Below are positions 22,120 through 30,783 of a stretch of DNA of 64,000 nt, one piece after another (position 1 is the stretch's first letter; each line of letters begins with the position of its first letter). A model generated the notes under the pieces. The model was not told where the DNA came from. It searched no databases and worked only from the letters and a program-made list of their open reading frames with translations. The position numbers and the translations under genes are program-made. Source of the DNA: a virus; IMG/VR virus record IMGVR_UViG_3300008266_000006, positions 1-64,000 of that record; one strand, written 5' to 3'.

Positions 22120-22284
22120 ATGAACATGTCGCAACCTAAAATGGGTTATGAAACCTTGATTTCTGAAACGTTTACATCTGCACAGATTAAACGCATTCGT
22201 GAGCAAGACGCTATTGATCAGCGTCAAAAAGCCAAGGCACAAAAAGCAGCTGCTAAGGCAGCAAAAAGACAAGTTCGAATATAA
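22120..22284 (+). CDS. Small basic helical protein
   Basis: 54 aa, or 52 if the second ATG is used. Ala/Lys/Gln-rich C-terminal helix (KAKAQKAAAKAAKRQVRI). Likely nucleic-acid binding. It is transcribed with the tRNA-Ile that follows 5 bp later. Confidence 0.55.
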   Translation: MNMSQPKMGYETLISETFTSAQIKRIREQDAIDQRQKAKAQKAAAKAAKRQVRI

Positions 22285-22289
22285 AGCTC

Positions 22290-22364
22290 ACCGCACGGGT
22301 GAGCTGGTCGAACACAGATGTCTTATAAACATCCATTTGCTGGGTTCAATTCCCAGGTGCGGTA
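22290..22364 (+). tRNA. tRNA-Ile (anticodon TAT)
   Basis: Acceptor ACCGCAC/GTGCGGT, anticodon stem GATGT-CTTATAA-ACATC, T-arm CTGGGTTCAATTCCCAG. The D-arm is short (GTG/CAC). It reads AUA, rare in GC-rich hosts. The weak D-arm lowers confidence slightly. Confidence 0.8.
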
Positions 22365-22409
22365 CTGTGTTTGAAAAGTACTGTAATATATTTATGATAT
22401 GGAGTATTT

Positions 22410-23045
22410 ATGTATAACGATTTTATGTCTAGCAATGACGATGACTTATTTAGTTCTGAGTCTTCTTCAAAAGAGTCACCTAAAAGTTCAGATGAGATTT
22501 TTAAAGACATTGAGAAAATGCTCAAAGATAAGCCATCTGATTTCTTTAATGAAGTAGAGATAACTTCTAGAATTGTAAACTCTTTTAATGATTCTGCGAA
22601 TCGATATATTTTTGCAACTGATTCTTATAATCGTTCTATATTTGACGAGCTAAACTCTATTACAAGTGGCAAATTCTCTTATCGGGTTTATGCCGATATT
22701 TTAGAAGAGTCACTTGCAAGAAGATTTATTGTATTTGATTTTCTTAAAATTTTAGCTAGCGCAAAAGATGAAAGACTATTAAAGTTTTTCACTCAAAAAA
22801 TGAAACTTAATATTGATTCTCGTTTTGTCAATACTTATGTGACATCTTTAATTGAAATGCTAAATTTTGCTATTGATTACAATATAGAAATTTATATTAA
22901 AGTATGTCAAAAAATTGACAGAACTCCACTGCAACCTATTATTGATAGAGATATTGATAACGTTGATTTAAATCTTTTAGATTCAGATCAATATATTAAT
23001 AAGTATTTTTCTGTTATTCGCACTGAGATAGGATTTGACTTTTAA
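22410..23045 (+). CDS. Hypothetical protein at the start of the ubiquitin-like gene region
   Basis: 211 aa (the ATG at 22425 is an alternative). Acidic, Ser-rich disordered N-terminus, then an all-helical body. No membrane segment or known motif. It is followed closely by whiB and the ubiquitin-like system genes, so it may belong to that operon. Confidence 0.7.
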   Translation: MYNDFMSSNDDDLFSSESSSKESPKSSDEIFKDIEKMLKDKPSDFFNEVEITSRIVNSFNDSANRYIFATDSYNRSIFDELNSITSGKFSYRVYADILEESLARRFIVFDFLKILASAKDERLLKFFTQKMKLNIDSRFVNTYVTSLIEMLNFAIDYNIEIYIKVCQKIDRTPLQPIIDRDIDNVDLNLLDSDQYINKYFSVIRTEIGFDF

Positions 23046-23046
23046 T

Positions 23047-23433
23047 ATGGCTTTAACTTCTAACAGTAATTTTTCTGATCATCAAACTCGAGTTATATTG
23101 CATATGTCTGATTGGCGTTCTGAGGCTAAATGTAAGTCTGTAGATACCCAATCTTTTTATGATACAGAAGAATCTGTTATGAAGAAGCAGGCTGCCAAGT
23201 ATTGCCCTAGCTGTCCTGTACAAAATCAGTGTTTGTATACTGCTATAGTCATTCATGAAAAGCATGGTGTCTGGGGTGGCTTAACCCCTAAGCAAAGAAA
23301 ATCTTTAATAAGAAATTTAAAACTTATTGCTCGTTCCAAAGGACTAGACTTAGACATTTGGAACAAAGATGTTGATAATCTTATTTTTCAACATACGAAC
23401 CTTCAAACGGCTTATAATATAATTAATAATTAG
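23047..23433 (+). CDS. whiB: WhiB-family iron-sulfur transcription factor
   Basis: 128 aa (an ATG at 23104 would give a shorter form). Four cluster ligands are in place: Cys29, Cys53, Cys56, Cys62 (C...CPSCPVQNQC), followed by the G(V/I)WGG turn (HGVWGGLTPKQRK) and basic residues. WhiB proteins bind a [4Fe-4S] cluster, respond to redox or NO, and contact the host primary sigma factor. This family is confined to actinobacteria and their phages and is the strongest host marker here. It could redirect host RNA polymerase to the operon that follows. Confidence 0.95.
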   Translation: MALTSNSNFSDHQTRVILHMSDWRSEAKCKSVDTQSFYDTEESVMKKQAAKYCPSCPVQNQCLYTAIVIHEKHGVWGGLTPKQRKSLIRNLKLIARSKGLDLDIWNKDVDNLIFQHTNLQTAYNIINN

Positions 23434-23444
23434 ATTGGAGTTTT

Positions 23445-23840
23445 ATGACTTCTTATCCAGAGAAGGTCCCCCAATCTGCGCCAATTAAAAACTTTTATTT
23501 CAGTTTAGACGCAGCTGCCGACTCTAAAACAGAGATTAAAAATCAAATTTCTATTTTAGAAGAACGGATAGAAAAAATCATTCAACATTTTACTGTTGAT
23601 GATATGCCAATTATCAGATTCATTTTAAATATGACTCATGATAAAGAGATTATAAAAGGTCTTTCTAAAGCCTTAGATAGAGCTTCAGATCTTGTTGAGC
23701 ATCTCGATAATCTTTCTTCAAAGTTGAAGGTCATCGAGCATGCTGAATCAGACCCTTCTTGGTTTGCTTATACTTTTGGTGATTTTTCTAGTTCTATTGA
23801 TAATGATTTAAAAGATATATTTGGAGATAACAATGGCTGA
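23445..23840 (+). CDS. Hypothetical helical protein
   Basis: 131 aa. Predicted coiled-coil/helical centre (KNQISILEERIEKIIQHF). It overlaps the next gene by 8 nt. No family is recognised; the position suggests a partner in the ubiquitin-like system. Confidence 0.65.
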   Translation: MTSYPEKVPQSAPIKNFYFSLDAAADSKTEIKNQISILEERIEKIIQHFTVDDMPIIRFILNMTHDKEIIKGLSKALDRASDLVEHLDNLSSKLKVIEHAESDPSWFAYTFGDFSSSIDNDLKDIFGDNNG

Positions 23841-25734
23841 TAGCTTTAATTACGCACTTACACTTAATGATAATGGTGTATATGTATTGCGTTCCACAGT
23901 AGAAAGTTTTAATTTACAGCAAGTTACTGATAAAGATATCATTTCTTTTTATCAAAACTTTTCTAACTCAGCTGTATTTGATACTGGTTTATTACCTTTA
24001 GATGGAACTGGTGTTTTGGCTATTCGTGCTGCAGGTAACCACATGCAGGTTACCGTTCAGCACAAGCCAGGTCTTTACTATATCAATTGGGGAGAATATG
24101 AAGGCCAATCCGGTGCTAAAACTTATACTTTAGCTCAGCCTTACCGAATTATTATAGGCGACTTTGTTGATGGTCAACTTCTTGGCGCTAGAATGTTTTA
24201 TTCTCCTTATCCAATTACCCATCCAGACATGCCTTTATACCATGTTAATCTTCCAAACATCAACTGCAAAGGTTACCGTGGCAATGGTGTAGGTTGGATA
24301 TGTTTATATCTAAAAGAAGATTGGTCAAATCTTCCTTTAAATGAAAAGATCTCTCGTTTTATTGAACGCTGTTCTGGTGTCGAAACATACAACGACGCTA
24401 ATATGAGTGAAACAGATGGTCCTCGTTTTTACCAACAAAAACTTGAAGATAATATGGATGAAGATCTTTCTTATCTTTGGAACCCTCAGAAATGGCAAGA
24501 CAAAAGTCTTAATGAGGGCTTTGATTGGACCTTAAATGAAAATCTTTGGATTCCGGTTAAAGTTCAATCTATTGACAATCAAAACAATCACGATGATAAC
24601 GGCATTCCTCTTACTTTATCAGGTGCTTTACTTGGTAATTATAGAGCTTATTATACTGACGATAATATCCCTAAGTTTTATAATGTTGTAGCTCGTGAAG
24701 ATCTTAATCTTTCAAATGAACAAGTTGCTAAGTTTGTTAAGAAGTCTTTTTCACAATCTGCTGCAATCTATAGCTATAATAATCTTTCCAATCCTTTGTC
24801 TTCTACTTTAAAATCTAGAGAAGATAAATCAAATTCTTCACCACAATTACCTTTTGAAGAAGATGAAAGTGAAGATGAATTATTTACTTGTGTTTCATGC
24901 GACAGTACCTATACTGAATCTGATATAACATATGATGTTAATGGTGAACCAGTATGTTCTAGTTGCATAACTGAACATTATGTTTATTTAGAGAGCTTAC
25001 AAGAATATTATCATACTAGTGATGATAATCTTTATTATGATGAAGCTAAATCAACCTATTATCACACGTCTTATGACACAGTAAAGATTTGTGATAATTG
25101 TGATACTGTTTACTGCGAGCAGGGTAATTCAGTAGCAGTTCCTGTTTATGATTTTGCAACTCCTAAAGGTGAGGTATTTCAATACTGCAACAGTTGTATT
25201 GAATCTGTTGCTAAAGATAACAATCTTACCGTTGTTTCTTGCAGTTGTGGTAGCACTAAACATATTTCTGAGTTTATAGAATATACCCTTTCAACCTTGT
25301 ACATTAAGAAGTTTCTTCTTCCTAAACTTATTTGGTCTACAAATTCTAATCCACAAACAGATGAACCAAGCCCTGTAAGTCATGAAGTTGCTTTTGAATA
25401 TACAGATACTACACTTATATATTGCCCTAAATGTGTAGATAAATCCACCATGCTTCACCAGACTTGTCCATGTGGATCTTTGGTTGATTCTTCTGATATT
25501 CTAAAATGCTCTTTAACACCAGTCACTGTTGGTGATTCTCAATATCAAGTTGCAGCTGCTTGTGCATCTTGCATTGGCAATATCAAGCCTACTGATAATG
25601 GATACCATATTGGAGAATATATTCCTAAAGTTTCTTATCAGCTAGATAAAGCTATTGAATCTGGAGTTATTTTAAATTCTCCTTATGTCGTTCCAGATTC
25701 TTTGGTTGACAAAGAAAACAATGAACCATTTTAA
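23833..25734 (+). CDS. E2-like (ubiquitin-conjugating-type) domain fused to multiple zinc ribbons
   Basis: 633 aa from ATG at 23833 (GGAGAT upstream). Residues ~95-180 read like an E2 core: YSPYPITHPDMPLYHVNLPN (compare YP..P...HPN), then GNGVGWICLYLKEDWSNLP (compare G.ICLDIL...WSP) with Cys157 in the active-cysteine position and His137/Asn139 before it. This also resembles the prokaryotic E2 family D of PRTRC protein B. From residue 353 to ~600 there are at least eight CxxC-type knuckles (CVSC, CSSC, CDNC, CNSC, CSC, CPKC, CPC, CASC), i.e. three or more treble-clef or RING-like zinc sites. Inference: a conjugating enzyme with built-in zinc adaptor, possibly combining E2 and E3 roles. JAMM, E1 and Ubl genes follow. 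Confidence 0.6.
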   Translation: MADSFNYALTLNDNGVYVLRSTVESFNLQQVTDKDIISFYQNFSNSAVFDTGLLPLDGTGVLAIRAAGNHMQVTVQHKPGLYYINWGEYEGQSGAKTYTLAQPYRIIIGDFVDGQLLGARMFYSPYPITHPDMPLYHVNLPNINCKGYRGNGVGWICLYLKEDWSNLPLNEKISRFIERCSGVETYNDANMSETDGPRFYQQKLEDNMDEDLSYLWNPQKWQDKSLNEGFDWTLNENLWIPVKVQSIDNQNNHDDNGIPLTLSGALLGNYRAYYTDDNIPKFYNVVAREDLNLSNEQVAKFVKKSFSQSAAIYSYNNLSNPLSSTLKSREDKSNSSPQLPFEEDESEDELFTCVSCDSTYTESDITYDVNGEPVCSSCITEHYVYLESLQEYYHTSDDNLYYDEAKSTYYHTSYDTVKICDNCDTVYCEQGNSVAVPVYDFATPKGEVFQYCNSCIESVAKDNNLTVVSCSCGSTKHISEFIEYTLSTLYIKKFLLPKLIWSTNSNPQTDEPSPVSHEVAFEYTDTTLIYCPKCVDKSTMLHQTCPCGSLVDSSDILKCSLTPVTVGDSQYQVAAACASCIGNIKPTDNGYHIGEYIPKVSYQLDKAIESGVILNSPYVVPDSLVDKENNEPF

Positions 25735-25773
25735 TTATACACAAAAACTAAACCTATTGGATATTGGAGTTTT

Positions 25774-27444
25774 ATGACTGACACAGTAGAAGTACAACCA
25801 CTAAAACTAGAAGATTTAAACTATTTTTGGACTACATCAGGTCTGCCATGTTTTTACGCAAACCGTGATAACATTGAAGATATAGTTGAATCTTTGGGTT
25901 TTAATATATATTATCTTATTTGCAATATTGCAGAAGATAAAAAAGTAACAACTTCCACCACAACTTACACAAATGGAGTTGCCACAACAAGTCCACAGTA
26001 TACAACAGAACTTACAACTGGTATTGTTAAAGTTGTTAATAATATTGTTGGTCGTTCTGTTTCAGCTGTTTCTGATGACATTTCTGAATTGACTCCAATT
26101 CGTGAATCTGGTGCATACCACATGCCAGCAATTCCAAGAATTATAGTTGATAAACTTGATGAGTTTTTCAGACTTGTTGATGCACAACACGGCACAGAAT
26201 CAATTGTATTACTAACTTTTGATCCATCAAAAGATGATTCATCTGGCTGGGGAGTTTTAGTTCCAGACCAGACAAATACTGCTGTGCATTGCAACTACAA
26301 TCCAGATTCTATTGTAGAAGAGAAGCCTGATAATGTTTTGATTGTCGGCTCAGTGCATTCACACCCTGGAATGGCTGCTTATGCATCAGGTACTGATCAT
26401 TCTGATCAAGCAGACTTTGATGGCTTACACATCACTTATGGCTGGCAAAAGACCGTAAATAATGGTGCTACTCAATATCATATTGAAATGCAGATGAGTG
26501 GAACTAGCTGGACATTAAAACCAGAGGATGTTTTTGAAACTTTTAGTATCAAAAAGGAACCGGATCCTGATGTCGTTGAATGGTCTGGTAAAGTAAAAAA
26601 AGCACTCCCCCCGCTGCAGTCGCAGGCGGGGGTTTATACAACAAGCCCAGCTACTCCGCCAGCACCTTATCGTCCAGCCCCTCAAACTACTCCTACTACG
26701 GGTCTTGGTACTCATAAGCAATCTAAGCCAGATATTAAAACAAATGGTAATTACATCTTAGTTGCGGAAATAGATCCAGCAGTAGAAAGTTTGCCATGCC
26801 CAAATTGTGATCATATCAATACTGCATATGATATGCAAGTTGGCTATTGCAAAGTTTGTGATATTCCTTTTGTTTCTGCTGGTGACACTATTGATGAAAT
26901 AATGATTCAAATTAAATGGTATTTGAATTGTCGTTACATCTCTGAAGATACAATTGTTTATCTTTGGTCAAAAGATCCAAGTATCAAAGAAGAAATAGTT
27001 ATGAATGTCGGTACTGTTAAATTCTTAAATGACACAGATACCGAATTTATATATACATCTAAAGAATCTGATAATAAAACTGTTTTAGATTATTCTGAAG
27101 ATAGTTTTTATGATTCAGATCTTGAGTCATTTGATCCAGATTTAACAGTTTGCTGTGGAACAAATATACTAAATGGGAATTGCACTTGTGAACTTCCAGT
27201 TTTATATGAGGACACTGTAGACTTTGAAGATGCTCACGATGGAAAAGATATCTATGATTGGACATCAAAATGTCTTGAATGTAAGTTTTATTCTGGCCCT
27301 GGTTGCAGAGACTATGTTGATGCAGTCATAGATTATGCCACTAATCGTAACTTACTTAAAACAACCATCAAAGAGTGTGATTCTTTTCAAAATTACAGAG
27401 ACTTTGATTCATATGCGGAAACAACTTACAGAGGATATTTATGA
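25774..27444 (+). CDS. JAMM/Prok-JAB metalloprotease (deubiquitinase-like) with zinc motifs
   Basis: 556 aa. A canonical JAMM zinc site, H-x-H-x7-S-x2-D, is complete: His195, His197, Ser205, Asp208 (GSVHSHPGMAAYASGTD). The assisting Glu should lie upstream but cannot be placed surely. Such proteases cleave ubiquitin-like proteins from targets or process their C-termini. A Pro-rich linker (about 280-310) leads to a zinc ribbon (CPNC at 342, CKVC at ~362) and a Cys-rich end (CCGTNILNGNCTC, CLECKF...GPGCRDY). It corresponds to PRTRC protein A by domain. The stop overlaps the E1 gene's ATG. A GC-rich hairpin sits inside the linker. Confidence 0.85.
   Translation: MTDTVEVQPLKLEDLNYFWTTSGLPCFYANRDNIEDIVESLGFNIYYLICNIAEDKKVTTSTTTYTNGVATTSPQYTTELTTGIVKVVNNIVGRSVSAVSDDISELTPIRESGAYHMPAIPRIIVDKLDEFFRLVDAQHGTESIVLLTFDPSKDDSSGWGVLVPDQTNTAVHCNYNPDSIVEEKPDNVLIVGSVHSHPGMAAYASGTDHSDQADFDGLHITYGWQKTVNNGATQYHIEMQMSGTSWTLKPEDVFETFSIKKEPDPDVVEWSGKVKKALPPLQSQAGVYTTSPATPPAPYRPAPQTTPTTGLGTHKQSKPDIKTNGNYILVAEIDPAVESLPCPNCDHINTAYDMQVGYCKVCDIPFVSAGDTIDEIMIQIKWYLNCRYISEDTIVYLWSKDPSIKEEIVMNVGTVKFLNDTDTEFIYTSKESDNKTVLDYSEDSFYDSDLESFDPDLTVCCGTNILNGNCTCELPVLYEDTVDFEDAHDGKDIYDWTSKCLECKFYSGPGCRDYVDAVIDYATNRNLLKTTIKECDSFQNYRDFDSYAETTYRGYL
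26607..26632 (+). other. GC-rich hairpin inside the JAMM gene
   Basis: CCCCCGCTGC pairs with GCA-G-GCGGGGG (one bulged G), then TTTATA. It encodes part of the Pro-rich linker. It stands out in AT-rich coding sequence and could attenuate transcription between the protease and E1 genes. Confidence 0.5.
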
Positions 27445-28196
27445 GCAACAACCCAAAAAGAGTTATAGTTGTAGGAGCAGGCGGCATAGGCACTTGGCTT
27501 TGTGCTGGCTTAGTCAGAATGCTTGAGTGGAAGTTTCCTGGTTCTGCACTTATCATCGTCGACGGTGATAATTATGAAGCCAAAAACTTAGAACGCCAAG
27601 ACTTTACGCAAATTGGCAATAAAGCTTCAGTTAAAGCTTTAGAACTTTCTAAGCAATTTTCAGAGACAAATATATTTCCATTGCCGAAATGGGTTGTTTC
27701 TGATAACTTTGAACAAGCTTCTGATGACAATAGTAATAAAATTAAAGCTTCAGATCTTATATCTGAAAACGATATAGTTATTGCCGTTGTTGATAACTTT
27801 GCTGCTAGAAAAGTATTGTTTGATGCAGCAAGTAAAATTGACAATGTTGATGTTTTTACTGGCGGCAATGATGACAATCTTTTCGGCTCTGTGTATCATT
27901 ATCAAAGACGAAATGGACACGATGTTACTGCTCATCCTGCAACAACACATGACGAGTATCTAAACCCACCAGATAGAAATCCTGGTGAATTGTCTTGTCA
28001 GGAAAGAGCAGAACTTGAAGGTGGCACTCAAGTATTAGCCACTAATATGGCAGTAGCTGCCTTCATTCTTGGTCGGATACAAAAAACCATTGTTTCCGAC
28101 CAAAGTCCTGAAGAAACTGAGATCTACTTTGATCTTGGTTTAGGAATGTCTCAGCCATACAACCGTATGGTTGAACAACAATTAATAACCACATAA
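27441..28196 (+). CDS. E1-like / ThiF-family ubiquitin-like-activating enzyme
   Basis: 251 aa. Rossmann ATP-binding loop VGAGGIGTWLCAG (residues 9-21) and the adenylation motif IIVDGDNYEAKNLERQDF (38-55), with the Asp and Arg/Gln typical of ThiF/MoeB/E1. The likely thioester Cys is Cys186 in ELSCQERAE, followed by the conserved ATNMAVAAFILGRI helix seen in PRTRC ThiF proteins. It would adenylate the C-terminus of the beta-grasp protein encoded next and pass it to an E2-like partner. GAGGAT upstream; ATG overlaps the JAMM gene's stop. Confidence 0.9.
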   Translation: MSNNPKRVIVVGAGGIGTWLCAGLVRMLEWKFPGSALIIVDGDNYEAKNLERQDFTQIGNKASVKALELSKQFSETNIFPLPKWVVSDNFEQASDDNSNKIKASDLISENDIVIAVVDNFAARKVLFDAASKIDNVDVFTGGNDDNLFGSVYHYQRRNGHDVTAHPATTHDEYLNPPDRNPGELSCQERAELEGGTQVLATNMAVAAFILGRIQKTIVSDQSPEETEIYFDLGLGMSQPYNRMVEQQLITT

Positions 28197-28213
28197 ACTT
28201 GGAGGATAATCCT

Positions 28214-28468
28214 ATGGAAAACCAAGCACAATCATCACAGCAGAACATACCTGCTGGTCAGCCAGCAAACGTCCGTTTCGGCGTTTACAGCCAGCCAGCA
28301 CCAGTTTCTGGAAAGACAGTTGGCGAAGTTCGTCAACAGTTTTCTAAAATCTGGGGTATTTCAAACGATGCAGTTGCATACAAGGGTAAAGACAAGCTTG
28401 ATGAGAATTATGTCATCCAGCCTGGTGACAACCTTGAATTTCACCGCCGTTCAGGCGAAAAGGGCTGA
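28214..28468 (+). CDS. Ubiquitin-like beta-grasp protein (PRTRC C / Prok_Ub-like)
   Basis: 84 aa. The ATG at 28214 is chosen for GGAGG 8 nt upstream. A disordered Gln/Ser N-terminus is followed by a beta-grasp pattern: strand RFGVYSQ, strand-turn, helix VGEVRQQFSKIW, strands AVAYKG and NYVIQPGDNLEFHRR. It ends SGEKG. The short tail ending in Gly resembles PRTRC protein C, which ends in a GxKG-type tail. Inference: the modifier protein activated by the neighbouring E1 and removed by the JAMM protease. Higher GC than its neighbours; a hairpin over its stop and a terminator follow. Confidence 0.8.
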   Translation: MENQAQSSQQNIPAGQPANVRFGVYSQPAPVSGKTVGEVRQQFSKIWGISNDAVAYKGKDKLDENYVIQPGDNLEFHRRSGEKG

Positions 28469-28529
28469 TTAGCCCTTTAAGATCGTGGGGGAGAGTGCTT
28501 TGATCGGGCACTTTCCCCCACATTTTTTC
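28460..28529 (+). terminator. Hairpin over stop codon plus Rho-independent terminator
   Basis: AAAGGGCT-gatt-AGCCCTTT overlaps the stop codon. Then GTGGGGGAGAGTGC ... GGCACTTTCCCCCAC followed by ATTTTTT (28484-28529). It ends the first part of the ubiquitin-like operon. Confidence 0.9.
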
Positions 28530-28564
28530 TAAAGGCTATACTTTATAATTATATTGGAGATATC

Positions 28565-30151
28565 ATGTTGTACCAACAAATGCAGTTGGGAGTTCCAGCT
28601 CTTTGGATCCAAACCAAAGATTTTATAAGAGTTTCTGAACTTGTATTAAAATTCAAGTCTAGAAACTATTACACAATCACAAACGGTGCCTTTTCATTAT
28701 ATGCTGACGGTAAATGGAAACCAATTCTAGTAAAACTTACAGATCCAAGTACTTCTGACACTATTGAAACAACAACTGATAATATTGCTGTCGCAATTGA
28801 TTATGTTGAAAATCAACCAAATAAATCATCTTCCACATTCATTATAAACTCTTTAGAAGACCCTAAGAAAACAGCTTCTGAAATATCTGGACTTATAAAC
28901 CATTTGTCTTCTATATATCGTTCTTCTTTTATGAGTGATGATATTTCCGCAATGCCATATCAAGTTATTATTCTTTCTCCACATGTATGTCCAGAAGAGT
29001 ATAGCTTTTTGTTTGTTAGCATTGAAGATACATATCCTTCATTTGAAGATCTCGTTGAAATTGTTACACATATGCATTCTTCAACTAATGGAGAAATTGT
29101 TGACATTACTAAAGCAAAAGAAATTGCGAAAGCAGGTTTGGGTTTAAATGAATTTTCTTTCATTAACTATTGTCTTTTGTCAGTTCTTAATACTGGCAAA
29201 GTTAATCCTGAGTATGTTTACAAATCTAAAATGGCTAATGTCAAAAAGAACGGCATCCTAGAGATTATTAAACCGAAAATTACATTTGATTCTATTGGTG
29301 GTCTTGATAATATCAAGCAAGTAATTGAACGCAATGTATTTTTCTGGCAAAACCCACAAGAAGCCGAACGTTATGGCATAACACCAATTAGAAGAATACT
29401 TACTGTGGGTGTTCCAGGTACTGGTAAGTCTGCAATTTGTGAGGCTACTGCCAACGCTTTAAATCTTGATCTTGCGAGAACTGGTGTTAGCCAAGTTATG
29501 AATTCTTTTGTTGGTCAATCAGAAGCAAACATGCGTGCAGTCTTTCAGCAAATTAAAGTAATGGCTCCACTTTGTGTATGGATTGACGAGTTTGGTCGTG
29601 ATCTTTCAGGTGGTGCTAGCTCTTCTCATGTAGATGGTGGCACCACAGATCGTGTTCACGGTGAATTCTTAACTGGCTTGCAAGAACTTCCAGATAATGT
29701 TTTCTTGATGTGTGCTGCAAATCAGCTTGATAATCTTCGTCCAGAAATGCTTCGTGCAGAGCGTTTCGACAAGATATTCTTTGTTGGATTGCCAGCTTTT
29801 GAAGAACGAATTTCTATTATTAAAATTTATCTTCCTGAAGGTGATTTTAATTATGAGATTATTGCTCGAGCTACAAAGTATTTTACTGGTGCAGAAATCA
29901 AATCTTTGATCAAGCATGTAAAATTTGATGTTGTGTCTACTTTCCGTAGACCAGTTACAACAGAGGATATTGTTTCTCGTGTTCCAACTATGAGAAATAT
30001 TCTTTGGAATAAAGATAAAGAAATGATTAAGAATTTGTATCGATTAGCTTATGACCAATGGGATTGGGCTTCTACTTTACAACTCAATGACATTGATGAT
30101 ATACTTGGTAATCGTGTACAAAACACTGATTCTTGGGAAGTTAAAATATAG
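28565..30151 (+). CDS. AAA+ ATPase, Ycf46-like
   Basis: 528 aa. The N-terminal ~235 residues follow the plan of Ycf46 proteins (VIILSPHVCPEEYS; GLGLNEF; KNGILEIIKPKITFDSIGGL). The AAA+ module has Walker A GVPGTGKS (Lys288), the pore-proximal segment SFVGQSEANMRAVF, Walker B VWIDEFG (Asp341, Glu342), sensor 1 CAAN and the arginine finger in MLRAERFDKIFF. Such ATPases remodel or unfold proteins. It starts 36 bp after the Ubl terminator. Inference: the unfoldase or segregase arm of the ubiquitin-like system. Confidence 0.85.
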   Translation: MLYQQMQLGVPALWIQTKDFIRVSELVLKFKSRNYYTITNGAFSLYADGKWKPILVKLTDPSTSDTIETTTDNIAVAIDYVENQPNKSSSTFIINSLEDPKKTASEISGLINHLSSIYRSSFMSDDISAMPYQVIILSPHVCPEEYSFLFVSIEDTYPSFEDLVEIVTHMHSSTNGEIVDITKAKEIAKAGLGLNEFSFINYCLLSVLNTGKVNPEYVYKSKMANVKKNGILEIIKPKITFDSIGGLDNIKQVIERNVFFWQNPQEAERYGITPIRRILTVGVPGTGKSAICEATANALNLDLARTGVSQVMNSFVGQSEANMRAVFQQIKVMAPLCVWIDEFGRDLSGGASSSHVDGGTTDRVHGEFLTGLQELPDNVFLMCAANQLDNLRPEMLRAERFDKIFFVGLPAFEERISIIKIYLPEGDFNYEIIARATKYFTGAEIKSLIKHVKFDVVSTFRRPVTTEDIVSRVPTMRNILWNKDKEMIKNLYRLAYDQWDWASTLQLNDIDDILGNRVQNTDSWEVKI

Positions 30152-30162
30152 AAAGGACAACT

Positions 30163-30783
30163 ATGTCTTCATTTGATAATTCTGTCGAAGAGTTTTTAGA
30201 GAACTTAACACAGGATCCATCTCAGACTGAAAAGAAAGAATATGATGCTCCACTTTATAAGAAGTGGTTTCGTTCTAAGACGCAAAGCGGCTTTCTTTCA
30301 ATTCGTCCATGGTTTGTTGGTATGAAGTTTAATATTGATATCGGCAAGACATCAGCAGATGGAAAGTTGGAAAGTAGCACTTCTTGTTTTGTTGATGCAG
30401 TTGACTTTGCTGCCTATTTAAAATCTGTAGTTAATGGCACTGCTTCTATCAACTACCCAGCAAATGAACGCACAGGAACAACAACTCCTGAGGGCTTTGT
30501 TTCTTATGGTGGAGCTATTATTAATAATCAACCAGTTAGTAGAATATTAAAGATTCAATACTGGACTTCTAACGATGCTTTTGACACTACTGCTTTTATT
30601 TGGAAGTCTGGTCATTTTAAAGCTCGTAAGTCTGATAGCGGTGCTTTTATTCCAGATATGAAATCACCTATTTCAGTTGATTCTATCAAAGTTTCTCGTC
30701 AAGAAATGGTTGGCATTTCTTATTTACTTGATCTTTGCTTGCAATCACATGTTACAAACAATGTAGATTGGTATGATGTATGA
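30163..30783 (+). CDS. Hypothetical protein linked to the AAA+ gene
   Basis: 206 aa. AAAGGA upstream. Acidic N-terminus, then a beta-rich body with Trp/Tyr/Phe (SGFLSIRPWFVGMKFNIDIG). No family is recognised. ATGA-coupled to the next gene. Confidence 0.7.
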   Translation: MSSFDNSVEEFLENLTQDPSQTEKKEYDAPLYKKWFRSKTQSGFLSIRPWFVGMKFNIDIGKTSADGKLESSTSCFVDAVDFAAYLKSVVNGTASINYPANERTGTTTPEGFVSYGGAIINNQPVSRILKIQYWTSNDAFDTTAFIWKSGHFKARKSDSGAFIPDMKSPISVDSIKVSRQEMVGISYLLDLCLQSHVTNNVDWYDV

